64,000 nucleotides of DNA from Anthopleura xanthogrammica (Eukaryota > Cnidaria > Anthozoa > Actiniaria > Actiniidae): positions 6,281,868 to 6,345,867 of the forward strand of contig OZ025219.1 of the NCBI GenBank assembly GCA_964019055.1. The letters are read 5' to 3'. Both the position numbers and the translations under genes were made by a program. Position 1 is the stretch's first letter. Each line of letters starts with the position of its first letter. The notes under the pieces were generated by a model that saw nothing but the letters and a program-made list of their open reading frames with translations, was not told the DNA's origin and searched no databases. This document shows positions 10,831 through 23,826 of the stretch, in pieces.

Positions 10831-13800
10831 TTAAACCAAGCATTTTCTCTCGCAAGCTTTTCTTGTCTTGAAGTTGTTGGCATTGGGCTGGCATCCACCA
10901 TAAATGAACTTCATGCATTTCCCAACCTTGGGGTTGTAGTAATAGCGTGGCATGTATGCTAAGCAGGGTCCGGCCTGTTTGGGTAGGCTGCAGGGGGATT
11001 CTGAAATAAATCAAAATAGAAAATTAACTCAGTGACAACAGAAGGGTTTCAGAGCAAACAAGGTGTTTAAGCTGATCTTGTTATTCAGTTCTATATAGAA
11101 GGGTTTTGCGACGGTTCTGATGTAGGGCAGGTACAATTAAGGAATGTTTATGCATAAAACTGAAGATATTTTATTTCCCAAAGGCCACAACTTCTCAGAT
11201 TCTAAATTTCAGTTTGATCTGAGAGTGATTAGTCATGCCTTGCCTTAGATCATGCAGCACAGGGGTACGGTTGTTTTCATGGTTTCATATAATAGCCCAC
11301 TTCCGAGATATGCTTCACTTGTCACGCACAAAGGTTTCAGTTCGAGGCTCCGTGCCAAATTAAATGTTTTCTTTTCTCGTGTCACGAATCACTGAGCATT
11401 TAGCATATCTCGTGACAAGCGAAGCACATCTCGGAATTGGGCTATTGCGGCTTTCGAAATATGACTGCGGTCAATACTCATATAGATTTTTAACTGTATG
11501 CTATGCATGATGACACTAGAGAAAAACGTTTGCGCATGTGTGCCTTTCAGCACGCTTTCCAAGAATTTACAAGAGTTTTAGTGAGAAAATAAATGCTTGT
11601 TTTCTCCAAGTATACAAAAAAGTTCGTGGGTATACTTTTGTGAGACCAAGATACTGTATTAATAAAGACAATATGAAAGAATTAGCCTTAAGTTTCAAGA
11701 ACTGACTTTAGGTTTTGGCATTTTGTAAAGACTATTCTTCAGGCAAGTGTGAAAGTCAAATTTGCATATTTCTACAATAGCAAGAAGACGCTTTTGACTA
11801 ATTTGCATGCGGACTTAGAGCATGCGCAGACGTTTTTCACGCTTGTCATGCATGATACACATAATCCTACAAATATCTGTGCACTATGCTTGTGAGTGTG
11901 ACAGAATGCGCGCTCTAATTAATACTGTTGGAATCGGGAAAAAACCTCATAATAATTGTATAAAATATTGATATCATAATTACTGGGATAAGTGTCCTTA
12001 CTTTTAATTCTACATTGGCAGGTCTGACAGCCATCCTCATCCACAATATATCCATATTTGCAAGGTTTACACTTTCTGAGGGGACAAGGGAGGGGTGGTG
12101 GTGTTGGAATGGATTCTGGAATGGAAACATAAAGAATAGATTAAAGTGAGAATAGTTTTAAGTTTTCCTTCCCCTCTCCTCTCCTCTCCTCTCCTCTCCT
12201 CTCCCCACTCTCTCCCCATCCCTTTCCTCTCTCAGACGATTAGGTATTATTACAGTTAAATTCTTTTGTATTCGAAGACATTGAAGCGAGGCTTAAAGGT
12301 CAATTACAAAAACTGACAACTGTATTGTCTGTTATTTCCCATAATTTCCCCACTCTGCACTTAAATGTTGAATATTCTTATCGCTCCTTTACCTGTGTTT
12401 TTCGTGATTTTCTCCAGGGTGCAGATTCCAAAAAGACTAGCTTTTGATTGGTTAGGTTTGGGTTTACAGACCATTCCAGGCTCGCAAATGATTCTTTGTT
12501 CTCTGATGTCACATCGTGCACCTTTTGGTGCGATTAGTGGCTCAGGTGGTGCGCAAAAGTTCTTGCACTGCCAACTTCCATGGAAACAAGTACTAAAATG
12601 CAGAAGTGGATTAGTTCACAGGTTCAGGGTAGTTGAACAAATGCACTGTTAAGGCTTTTAATTGGCCCATTAACTTGGACGTTTTTTTTTTTTCATTTGA
12701 GACCATGTATCATTCTTTTCTTTGTTTGAGTTGTATCCATATTTATGTGTCTTTTCATGCATAACCGTTAAAAAAAAAAATACTCTAGGGAATGACATGT
12801 GGTATGAGAAATGATACTCTAGGGAATGACACGTGGTCTGAAATGGGAAAACATTACGCCCAAGGTAAAGAGGTCTATACACGAAGCAGGCTATCTAAAA
12901 CTATCAGCGCATAGAACATCTTTTAAGGGATTGCGCTTTTTGATATTACTTATTTGTAACTTTCGAGCTCATCGCAATGATAGTTATTGCGTCGCGAGTA
13001 GAGGAATTTACAGGAATCTTACAGAGCAATAATTTATGAGGTTAATGATAATCCAAAAAAAATTGCCTAAAAATTTGTCCTGATAATAATATGCTTACCA
13101 TGATTCACATGCTCCTTTTGTAACCTTCTCACCAAACTTGTACGGTTTTCCTCCCATGGAACAACCTAAAGATAAAACGATGTAATAAAGCAATTAATAA
13201 AGAAGCAAACAAGCAGATGAACAAATACACAAACAAACAAACAAACAATTAAATAATCAAATGAACAGACAAACACAAAGAAAACATACGGATGAAGGAA
13301 GGAAGGAAGCAGCAGAAGTACAGTACGCACAAACGAGCTAACAATCAAATGAAACGAGAAGAACAATAAAAGACATCGTTAATCAAGACTCAGACTTACG
13401 TTTGCAGGGTCCGTGCTTAAAGCCAATTTCCTTTCCAAGTTTGCACTCGTATTTCCTAAGTTGGCACTCATTATTATACTCGATGCCATTGGTCAATCCA
13501 CAGACGGGTCTGCCTTTGCTTTTACAATGTCTTGGGCATTCACATACTGCTCTTTCGTTGGTTACAGTACACGTTTGGTGGATGTGACAGATTTTATTTG
13601 CACATTTTTCTGTAAACAGAATTGAATTAAAATGAGCGGTTGCGTACAAGATGTTATTCCAATGTTTGGGAAGAAGAAGAAAGGGAATGAAATAAAAAGA
13701 GAATGAGAAGAAAATAAAGACAATTGAATGAAAAATTGGCAGGGCAAGGCAAGGAAGACAAGGCAAGGAAGGCAAGGCGAGGCGAGGAAAGGAAAGGAAA

Positions 13801-16800
13801 GGAAAGGAAAGGAAAGGAAAGGAAAGGAAAGAAAAGGAAAGAAAAGGAAAGGAAAGAAAAGGAAAGGAAAGGAAAGGAAAGGAAAGGAAAGGAAAGGAAA
13901 GGAAAGGAAAGGAAAGGAAAGGAAAGGAAAGGAAAGGAAAGGAAAGGAAAGGAAAGGAAATTGAAAAATGAGGAAAGAAAAGGGAATAAAAAGACGAGGG
14001 GGAAGAGTAAAACTTTTTTTTTAATTTATTCATTCTACTTACTTGGTTCGCACTTCCCGAAAAATAAATTGATACCTCGCTCAGGGATGACTTTTCCATT
14101 CTTACGCATCACACAAGACAGCCCCTTGTCACATATGCCGTTCATATTCCATGGCCCGCCACAACGTTGTTGTTCAGTCTTGGCGCACGTGTCACAACAG
14201 CCACAAATGTCCTTAACAATACCAACACCTAGGAAAATTAAAAAAAGGTTTAATATCGATCACGGAATACTATCTTGTACCCAGTACTTCTCGGCATTCT
14301 TCATGCATGACCGAATAATTTAACCTAATAAGGAGATTTGGGATAAGAAAATTAATAAGACAGAAAATAGGCTGTTTCTCAATCTCTCACTTGGCTGCTC
14401 CACTGCAATACTCCCAAAACACTCTGGGTTCAATCCTTGACCCAGCATGCTTTGTGAGCCTTAGACTACACTATTCCCCAGTCTCCGCGCGATCTTTTAG
14501 TTATCCGCAACAGAATCTAGGAATAATATCATCTATGATATGCTTTATAAGGAATGGTGACTGAATGCAATTGTTCCAATTGGACACCTTGAGAATGAAA
14601 AAAGACGGTGAAATACCACAGCTGAGAAGTAAAAAAAAATTCCTAAAACACTGAGAATAAGAATTACTGTTTCTTTTATCAATTTTTATTTCCAACTGAT
14701 TCCATTTTGCAGCTAGCAATTCAAGTCATAGAGTGAAACTAATCTAGAGACATATATCTGTGACCCAGGCTTAAAATATCCGAGATATTCAATGTTGACA
14801 GACGGTACTTTAAAACAGACGGTGGCGACAAATGACCTCTAAACCGTTACAGAAAAACACAGATGAAACTCAATACAACGATTTTAAATAAAGAAACCTC
14901 CATCTAAAAATATAGTTCCTTGGTGTAAACAACGTGGCGTGAAGCGGCAAGAGCTTGAACATTTGCCAGGATAAATAAAGGAAACACTTAATATTTTGAA
15001 GTATTTATCACAAAGATAAGAAAGTGAGAGAATGTAAAGGTAGAAAGAACGAGACGCGCGACTTAGTTATCAAGGAGCGGGATGAGTGTCTATGAGTAGG
15101 TCCTTTTGCAAAGTTATCTCGCAAAGGCGAAGCGGTTCATCTGCTATCAATATACACGATGAATAAATTAATAGTGTAGATGATGGAAGTGGTAGCGAGC
15201 AAGTGCCTCTGAGTAGGCCTTTCCTTATTATCTCGCACAAACGAAGCAGTTCATCTTCTATTTTATAATAATAATAATAATGTTTTATGATTTATATAGC
15301 GTCATTTCTATATGAATATATTCTAAGGCGCTTTACGATCATGAGAGGTGGTTAGTATGAGGTGTAGGCAGTGAGAGTGGTCACTGACAGAGTCTTACTG
15401 CAATGAATAATTTCTCCATAAAGAGACTAGCTCCTTTTGCCGTATTATCTTGTAATCTTGTAAAGATAAAACAGTTCAGCTGCTATTGATAAGTGATGAA
15501 TGATATTCCATGCAAAAGACTAGAATAGATGTCAGCGAATGAATTTATAAGATAGAAAACAGTTTTTCTTTGCCTATATGAAAGAAAGAAAGAAAAAGAA
15601 AAAAGAAAGGAACAGAGAAAAATAAACAGAGAAAGAAAGGACCAAAAAAGGAATAAATGAATGAATAAAAGAAAGTAAGATTGAATAAAGAAAGAAAGAA
15701 AGAAGGAACGATAGAAAGAAAAAAAAAAGAAAAAAAGTAAGAAAGAAAAAGGGAAATGATCATCGTAAACATCTATTTTTTGACCTCTTACATCAAAGTC
15801 AAATGTCTTAGCTTCTCAAATATTTACGTTAAGTTAATACAGAAAGAAAGAAAATTCCGCAAAATTGCAACAATGAAATTACTTTCAAAAGAGATGCTGC
15901 TTATCAATGAAAAACACATTGTAAAATTATTTGCTTCTCAACGACCTAGATCAAATAATATTCTATTCTACGAACTTTACCACTCTGAGGTGGAAGGAAA
16001 GCCTTACAGGTCAAGGACACAATGTCAAGGCAACCGAGCTAGATCGACATGATTGGAATTTGGAAGTTGGTTTTTGTGGAGGGAGGAAAACCGAAGAACC
16101 CGGAGAAAAACCCTCGAAGCAAGGAGAGAACCAACAAACAACTCTACTCACATACGACACCGAGGCCGGCGGGGCTCAAACCCGGGTCACATTGGTGAGA
16201 GGCGAGCGCTCTCACCGCTACGCCACCCGTGCTTCTCTTCACGTGCTGCGCCGTCTCGTGACAAGAGCGTGCATCAAGCGTGTGAGGAATAATGTACACT
16301 AATACTGATAATATGTTTATTTAACCACATCTAAACTTTAGCAAAATGAGGCTAACACGTGCGTGCAGTCAATCGCAGACCACAGCCTCAAAGAAGTTGT
16401 TGCGCGCAAGCACTCAAATTTTCCCCAGCATGACAGCCATTTTCTCTTAAACAAATAGAGAAACGAAGGGTGGGGGGTTTCAAGGGGAGTTTGCGCAATC
16501 TCGTTTCTTTGTCGTGATGTCCTCAGAATCTCGTAAAAATTGAATTGAAAGAAATATTTTGGATCCGCAAGCAGGGAAAGGACGTCGCACACCAACCTCG
16601 TCAACAAGATGTCACAAAGCACGTACTATGGATTATGTTTCTTCTAAATATTTAGTCAAACCCTTGGAGACATCATATTTCCTGTCTAGACCTCATGAAA
16701 GCACCACGAAGTGAAAGCGCTAAATCTCTGGTGCAAACTGATCATGAGCCTTATAACGTTTTAGAATGACACTATATTTTGCCTATTCTGACATTACTAG

Positions 16801-17737
16801 GGCTTGTAAGTTAAGCTTCCGTTGTCCGAAATTTATATTTCTTGTTTCTTATAAATATATATTTATTATTTCTGGACGAATTTTTGAGTATAATGCTAAA
16901 TTTGTTTAGAGATAACTTTTAACTGATTTGAAAATAAATACACAATTAAGTAGAAATTAAACAAAGCAAGGCTCAAGACGATAAAGTTAATTACCAAATT
17001 CAAATACCAATAGCAATAAATTGAGCTAAACTTAACTGTTTGAGTTTACGACCCTGTAAAAAGTTATGATCGGATTTGTCATCTCTTAAAAAAGTGCTTT
17101 GATCTTTCTTTGAGTGTCGTTCTTCGTATTTATAAAACAAATGTTTATTCTGTTTTCGCTTTGAATGATTGTTTCCGGCATCGTTTTTTATCTTATTTGT
17201 TTTAATTACGTTGTCTTGGACCTCACTCGCAGCGGATGTATTAAACTATTATATCTTGATATAGGCCTAATACTGGAGACTTATTGCCGTTAGTGCATCG
17301 TATTAGAGATTAGGGTGGATATGAAATACAAGTGTCCCATTTTTGTCCATGCGCATGCGTAAAGAGAAGACCCTAGCTAAGACCCTAATGTAGTCTAGAT
17401 ACAATATAATCTTGTGCACAATCTTGTATGAGGCTGTATTCGTAATGAGCCATTTTTTCAAAATTACTTTCCTTCACTTCGTTCTAATTAATAACAGAAA
17501 CTATGCTTTGGGGGAGCCGCAATGCTAATAGCGCACAGTGGCAAAACCTTGAGCAGGGGGGAGGGGTTCGTAGTTGCATGCGCTCGGCAATTATGAACGA
17601 TGTAATAATCTGATTCTCTTACCTTTCTTGCATGTTGGAGTCTCGCATCGTACCTGATCACATGACATACAACTCAACGAGATTACACTCACGAACAAGG
17701 CACTCAAACATAATGATAAATATAGAAGAGAATTCAT
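10831..17737 (-). CDS. Secreted multidomain protease-inhibitor-like protein: IGFBP, follistatin/Kazal, VWC, antistasin, Kunitz (353 aa, 7 coding exons)
   Basis: Coding exons in transcript order: 17737-17623, 14228-14043, 13609-13400, 13165-13099, 12592-12393, 12115-12002, 11000-10831. All junctions are GT-AG and phases agree (1062 nt, stop at 10831-10833). Residues 1-20 are a signal peptide. About 23-98 is an IGFBP module with CGCCDTC and RCGGPW. About 101-168 is a follistatin-type unit: an EGF-like part, then Kazal with PVCG and YNNEC. About 171-210 is a VWC-like repeat split over two exons, the Cys of CESC being created at the splice. About 212-258 resembles the second half of the IGFBP module again. 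About 262-295 is antistasin-like ([17 protein letters not shown]). About 299-352 is Kunitz with six Cys and YGGC; its presumed P1 residue is Leu (GPCLAY), not Lys or Arg. Likely extracellular, binding proteases or growth factors; the combination resembles parts of CRIM1 and agrin but matches no named protein I know. Confidence 0.85.
11291..11446. mobile_element. MITE with about 36-bp inverted repeats, in the last intron of the inhibitor gene
   Basis: AATAGCCCACTTCCGAGATA at the left matches the reverse complement of the right end (CTCGGAATTGGGCTATT), and the match continues through TGCTTCACTTGTCACG against CGTGACAAGCGAAGCA. Non-coding interior. Confidence 0.65.
11502..11856. mobile_element. 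Second MITE-like inverted repeat in the same intron
   Basis: The left end TATGCATGATGACAC and AAAAACGTTTGCGCATG pair with CATGCGCAGACGTTTTT and TGTCATGCATGATA at the right end. Imperfect arms of about 40 bp around a non-coding interior of about 270 bp. Confidence 0.5.
12165..12235. repeat. CTCTC-type pyrimidine microsatellite
   Basis: Imperfect CCTCT repeats starting about 50 bp upstream (in transcript sense) of the antistasin exon, in the intron that precedes it. On the transcribed strand it is purine-rich, so it is not the polypyrimidine tract of that exon. Confidence 0.7.
13770..13960. repeat. GGAAA pentanucleotide array, about 35 units
   Basis: Near-perfect tandem GGAAA with a few GAAAA variants, in the intron between the IGFBP exon (14228-14043) and the follistatin/Kazal exon (13609-13400). 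It keeps long open frames on both strands (Lys/Gly/Arg-rich or Phe/Ser/Leu-rich), which are artefacts of the repeat. In transcript sense it is TTTCC-rich. Confidence 0.95.
14229..17622. other. Large first coding intron of the inhibitor gene
   Basis: It separates the signal-peptide exon from the IGFBP exon. It holds a fragment at about 15263-15360 (an ATA-type run, then TTTATATAGCGTC and AAGGCGCTTTACGAT) that resembles the 3' end of L2/CR1-type dispersed repeats in animals, GAAA-rich runs at about 15580-15757, and a minus-strand SINE at 16045-16235. No further exon was seen. Confidence 0.5.
16045..16235 (-). mobile_element. tRNA-derived SINE, well preserved head
   Basis: On the minus strand it has GGGTGGCGTAGCGGTGAGAG (box A-like) and GTGACCCGGGTTTGAGCC (box B-like), then a body with TCTCCTTGCTTCGAGGGTTT. 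Same family as 30375-30640. The head lies at the high-coordinate end. Confidence 0.8.
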
Positions 17738-19318
17738 TTTTATATCTGAAACAAAAGAACACAAATAACAATATATTAATCGACCAGATAAATATACATT
17801 TTTAAACGAAAGTACACGAGAAAACTGGTAAAACACTAAAAAAAAAATCGTGCGGCGATGCGATGAGAAGTATACCAATTGCGCAAACGCATAAAGAAAT
17901 TAATCCATCAACTGATAAATTAATATCGCTTTAAATTTTTAGTTAACTGAAATCACCGCTGAATCAAGATCCGGTCATAAAATCGGATGCTCGAACCACT
18001 TGAAGGAGAATATTTTCGAGATTCTGACCTGTCCAGCAAAACACATCCTATTGGCTAAAATATTAGCTACAGAAGGCATAGAAGTCTCTAAAATAACGAC
18101 TGAGAGATCAAAAACTTGGTTATGGTAAAAGTTATTTTTAGAGGTTGTGGTCTTGAGGGGAAGGAAGGTCTGGAAGATCATGGATAAGAACGAGAACAAC
18201 CGCGAAAAAAATGGAGGCGGGACTGAGGGCTTGGCAGAAAAAAATCTTATGCCACGAAACCTCCCTCGCAATGTCTGCCCTGGGAATTAAAATTAGAACA
18301 AGGATTGTGGCTGTCGTTTCTTAGTTCTTTCTCTGCATTTTGGGGGCTAGCTAAGGGCCGAGCAATTTGATATCAACTGTGTTTAATCTGCTGAATTATG
18401 ACTGGACAAACAGGATTGAATGATCACTCAGGCGAAGTCGAAAGGTTATCAACAGACTAAGCGGTCCTTACTCCCTCGAAAAAAATATCACATAAAACAA
18501 AAAGGGAGCAGAAAGTACATACAAAGGTAAAAATAACCAGGAACAGAAGATACAAGCGCAAGACTCAGTTGGAAGCTGAGTTAAGGTTATCATTACCGAA
18601 ACCCTAAGTCATCCAAACAAAGACAACAGAATACGACAGATCAATCCCAAGTTTCTTTGTAGGAGGGGCATCGCGATGTCGGAGATCAGGTTTAGGGTTA
18701 GTTTTGCTCCAGTTATTGGACACTCCTAAAATCGAGATCACGATTGCAACAATTTATCGCGAGTCTGCTCATATCGAGTTACAGCCAGCAAAAAAAAAAT
18801 TTTCCAAGCTGCGAATTTGGAATCTAAATTTATCAAAAATATATCTCTCAGAAAGAGCTTCTGAGACTGAAATGTTTGCGAAATTGGAATGATAATATTT
18901 ACAGGAAAAAATTAAGAGGTTTAATGGGATGTCTCTTAAAAGACGAAACAAATATTTTGCAATCACACTTGAACAGTAAGAGATTTAAGACCGAAATTGC
19001 ATGATAAAAGTTTCAAACTTAAATCGAAAACTCGGAAAAGAAATAAAGAACCGATATCTGATTTGAATTTATAAAATATGGTTTACCCATGTTCGTCATC
19101 ACCAACTCAGAAGAATTTTTTTTCTAGCGGGCAGAAGTCATGCATGCGCTGTATGTGACTCTTGCTTAATGCGCTGAAATTCCTTTAAATTTTCGAACCT
19201 TTCGCTACCCAGGCTAAGAAAAATCTAATAAAACTTAATAGAGCTGTGTTAGCGTGGCTTAAATAAGAAGTAAAACTAGTTTGTTTAAGTCAAAAGAAAG
19301 ATTTTTTGTCCAACTTAC

Positions 19319-19429
19319 CGTCAGCGTTTCTTGGAACGTCTTCACTTGTCGATATCTGATCCGCAAAAGAGACCTTTCTTAAGTTGCTCTTGGATTTACT
19401 GCAGTCAGCAGATTAACTGCGGGTTTATA
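19319..19429 (-). promoter_or_regulatory. Probable TATA box and 5' UTR exon of the inhibitor gene
   Basis: On the minus strand a TATAAA box (19424-19429) in the context AAATATAAACCCGC is followed by about 75 bp and a strong splice donor CG|gtaagt at 19319. The first coding exon (17745-17623) has its own acceptor (tttgtttcag) 8 bp before the ATG, so at least one upstream non-coding exon is required and this fits. A transcription start near 19395 is inferred from the usual TATA spacing. Confidence 0.5.
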
Positions 19430-20246
19430 TTTAATTTTTCGTCGTCATTGGGTCAAAGGTCGAACACGCCAAATAGCGGAACCGGAAACTCCTGATTGAT
19501 TAAACTTTTATTTCCTGTTATCTTTTATGTCAAATTGTGTTACATTCAAATTCCTTTTCCATGACGTTCTCTAAGATGCTTGGCTGTTTTCATATAACAA
19601 AGTTGCATAAAATGTTGGGATAGATTTTTTTCTGCGAAATTAAGAACAAGATCCTTTAGGGATGATGCTTACATAAGAAGAAGACGCCTGCAGACAATCT
19701 TCTTCCTGGATAATGGCCAGGACAGGGGGATAAGACACCACGCAAAAATCATATTATTATCAGAAGGCTTGCTCACACACGATAGATAACACTGTGGTGG
19801 ACTTGTCGCCCGTAAAGGATGTGGGTAAATTTATGACTTTTGTCTTTTAGATAAGATCTTCATTAAAATGTGTAAGGAAATTTAAAATTGTTTTTTGAAA
19901 GAGATTAATTGATTCTGTGTGATAACCTTGAGCAAAGCGTTACACAGGTAAAACCACAAATAGAACAGCCGAGATAGCGTTCCCGAGATAGGATAGGAAA
20001 GAAAGTTCTTGGGTTTAACCACGAAGGCCTTTATACGGTATACCATGCAGGCCTTTGGTATATACACCATGTAAACAAAGGAACAACAAAATATATATCG
20101 TTAAGTCATTTGCGGTATCTGGATTTATGGCGTTTGATCGAGCTAAAGGTGCGCAAATCAAAGCTACACTTGAAGAATTTGAGCGCGTTCAATCAGTACC
20201 ACAATTCAACACAAGGCTTATCGCAAGCCCCCCCCCCCCCTCCCCA

Positions 20247-20490
20247 GGGGAACTCCGATGTGGAGGGGATGGGGATGCTCGTCGTACTTTTTGGGGGTAA
20301 TTTTCGTTACTTTTTAGGGTGTTCAAACGAAAAACTAACTAAAATGGGTAAAATTAGCGTCATTTGGTAGTATTAAGGGGTGAAACTTGCGAATTTTATT
20401 ATTAGGAGAAAGAGTATTTTGATACCTTTAAGCGGCCATTTACAAAATTTCAGACGAGCATCCCCACCCTTCTATATATGGGAGTCTCCC
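20247..20490. mobile_element. MITE-like inverted repeat with C-rich ends
   Basis: GGGGATGGGGATGCTCGTC at the left pairs with GACGAGCATCCCCACCC at the right, and the flanks continue as G/C-rich sequence (CCCCAGGGGAACTCC against GGGAGTCTCCC). The interior is AT-rich and non-coding. Boundaries are approximate. Confidence 0.5.
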
Positions 20491-21412
20491 CCCTCCCCCC
20501 CCCCTTGGGAAGTCCCCACTTTCTCTTTCCGACTAAAACAAAACGCCAAGATTCAAGGCGGCCTCCCCCTACCCTACCCTCCACCAATCCATGAATTTGT
20601 CTTGATCACTAAAAGCAATTACCGAAAGCAATTTTGGGTCGGGAAGAGGAATGTAATGAACAACGGAAGCAAATATTTCGAGTGACCCACGCCTTCGCGA
20701 TCAGTGGATGTCATGACAAGTATAATTTCATATGATATCGCGGAAATGGTTGGTCACGAAGAGCTGCGGTGTTCCGCCGGATGAATGAAAATAAGGAAGT
20801 GAGGCGTGAAACAGGTCTTGGAAATGCGTCGAGACTTTGCGCAATAAGCGTTTGTTGGTATTATCTGGTATCTCTAGACTTTAGACGGAAAAGAATGGCT
20901 CGTATTGTCTTCATAATGAAGATTGTTTTGATTTCGTACGGTTTGAAAAATGGCAGTATGTACTGATTTATATGGATTTGAAAGGGAAAGAAAAAAGAAA
21001 AAAAGAAAGAGAGAGAAAGAAAGAAAGAAATGAAAGTACACTACAATACAAACTTTATTAACATTTCCCAATAACAGGCTATTCCATGTTATATAATTTA
21101 CAGAATGATGAAACTACAAAAATACGATAAAATCGTAATAAACTGTTCATTCTAATTTATTTCGTCTAATTAATCTCTGTTTTGCATCAAGTTCAACTTT
21201 AGCTTCTTTTTGAAAGTCAATATGTTGTCAGTAGACTTGAGAGATGTATTAAGAGAGTTCCAGATTTGTGTACGTAGCTCTATACAGAAATGTACGTTGA
21301 CCGCTTGCGGTACCGTATTTGGGGATGTGTACATCCTCTTTGTCTCTGTTATGTTTTTCCTTTCTTTTGGCGAGAGGTACATAATTATTGGGGTGCTTGA
21401 CCATTCACGAGA

Positions 21413-21420
21413 AAGAAAGT

Positions 21421-21496
<76 letters not shown>

Positions 21497-21500
21497 AAAA
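21413..21500. repeat. AAAG tetranucleotide microsatellite
   Basis: About 20 nearly perfect units. A second, complementary TTTC run lies at 22970-23015, preceded by the same flank (TCATTCTCTGAACTTT against AAAGTTCAGAGAATGA after the first run). The two arrays are therefore inverted copies of one repeat-bearing segment. Confidence 0.9.
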
Positions 21501-22440
21501 TAAAGTTCAGAGAATGACTGAGAAGAATATCAAAGAAAAAATACCCAATCCATGCATGCATGTGCCTAGGCTGGGCCATTTATTCCAAGTATTTCCCATT
21601 CTATTTAAGATCGTCTACGGCGGCTATAATTACCAAAATAAAACTAATTAATATAATATTATCTAAAAATAGAGATCAACGCCCCAGTTTCTATGCTCTG
21701 TTATGATCTACACCTCGCTCATTCTTCCTTTCATTATCAATCATGCACACACTGACTCGTTGTTTCGACCCTTTGTGGCTTTTTTTTACATTCATGCAGT
21801 TAGTGTTTCCTCCATAATCCAACTAATTAATTTTCTGCTGATTTTCTTTTTCTTTTTCTCATTTTCTTTTTCTGAGGCAAAATAATAGTCTAGTAAGAGA
21901 GTGAAATATTTCTTTCAAAATAAACTAATAATTCCTCATTTATCTCTAGGGCGAGACAAAGTCCGGCCAACGGAAAGCTATAACTCTCGAGTACAACCTT
22001 CCAACCTTTAACAGAACTAAAGAACTGAAGAATCATATAAAACAAGACATTTTTTTCTATTTAAAAAAAAAAAAAACTAAATCCGCATTCATCTCTAGGG
22101 CAGAGAACACTTATTCTACTCCATATTCATTATTTACACGCAATAGTTAAGTAGTCGTTGTATTGTAATGGTAGGTTGTAACTGTTTCCTTTCTTTAATT
22201 AAGTGTTGTCCCGATCTTCAGCCAATTAAAGCATTGTTTGCAGGTGGTCTTGGCTTAGTGTTGCTTGTCGCTTTTCGCTTTCGGCTGCGACGACCTTTAT
22301 TGAAATAGGTGTATGTTATCACGAAGTTGAATTCGTAATAGGAGTCGTAATCGTGAATCGCTCTACAGCATGCAATCAAAACCTCTCTGCTGTAAACTAT
22401 TCACGTAAAGTAGTCTCCTTTGTCTCACAGATCATGAGTT

Positions 22441-22545
22441 TATTTTTGTTTCTTTCTTTCTTTTTCTTTTTCTTCTTCTTTTTCTTTTTTTTCTTCTTCT
22501 TTCTTCTTTCTTCTTTTTGCATTTTTTGTATTTTTTTTTTCACAT
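22441..22545. repeat. TTC/TTTC polypyrimidine tract
   Basis: About 100 bp of nearly pure pyrimidine made of TTC and TTTC units, low complexity. Confidence 0.85.
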
Positions 22546-23826
22546 TCTTAACGTCTTCAGTTCTCTGCTTCCATCTTTTAACTCCCATATGATCGTGCGA
22601 GCATAAGCATAGAACGCCGATGAGTCACCAATCATTATCCACCAACTCCTTTCCGTCTTACGATCCGAAATCCAAACCCCTTGTTCGTAAGAGGTTTCAC
22701 CATGGCAACCAAAGTCCGTTTGTAGATCATTATCGCGATCATGCAGTTACTGCATGGGTGGTGTAACATTCCACTCGCTATAGCACGACCGAAATACATG
22801 CTGTGTACCGTGTGACATACAGATTGCGCAAATATTAGTAATTTACAAACGTCTAGAATAAACTTTGCGGATTGAAATTTTTGGTCAATATGTAAATGTA
22901 GGACTCTCATAATAATCTGTGTAATTTTTCTTTGATATTCTTCTCAGTCATTCTCTGAACTTTCTTTTTCTTTCTTTCTCTCTTTCTTTCTTTCTTTCTT
23001 TTTCTTTTTCTTTTAATGAAATTGTTTGTGTCTACTCGTGGCAAGATTCAAACGTCTCAGTGATCCAGATGAAAAGCAACCGGAAATCTAACCTGAGGGG
23101 AAGGGGGTTGGGAGGAGAAAGAAATAAAGAAATAAAGATAGTCTTTCCTTCTTTTCCCGCCAACAACCGTAGCACAAGGCTGCAGTGACTCAGAACATAT
23201 TATAATATTGGTCTCTTGAACAAAATTAGAGATCTAAAGGATACCTATGGAAAGACAATACGAAGATTATAAGCTTTGATGTCCAAGGGATCATGGAGCT
23301 CGGTGAAAATAGCCATCAAAAATGTAACGATTGATCTTGGAAGTCAAAGGTTAAATACTTATTAGGGTGAGAAACCCAGTAAAAACCTGACGTGTACAGA
23401 CATATATGATCAAAAAAAACAGAATTCGAATTCCTATCAATTCTTAGTGATTCTCTAAGTCATTCTTTAGTAGAATTGTTGTCGAGATGACAACGAAACG
23501 AACCTTATTAGGAGAAATTTTCGCGACACTTGATTTTCGCGATTCCCCCAAAATCTCGAAATCAAAGTGACGCAAAAAAACAAGTGTCGGGACGATATAA
23601 TCACGCGAAAAGTTAGTGACCTTTTTAAAAAGTATCGAGAAAAGAAAGTAGGGATAAAACACTTTGTTATACTAAGAACAAACACTAGTGCCTCCAATAG
23701 TCATTATATTCAAGTCAAAACCAGGGAACCGACGCATTTTTTTGTTAATATTTGGCAGTGACTTAGAATACGATTTTATAGCAAAATCGCAAAATTAACA
23801 TGTCGCGTTTCATGTAAATTATAAAA

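Noticed and set aside
13724..14323. Long Lys/Gly/Arg-rich (plus) and Phe/Ser/Leu-rich (minus) open frames
   Set aside because: They are translations of the GGAAA array. On the minus strand only the last part (13609-13400) is a real exon.
18000..18300. Minus-strand frame near 18.0-18.3 kb as an extra exon of the inhibitor gene
   Set aside because: No Cys-rich or signal sequence, and no splice sites in phase with the confirmed exons.
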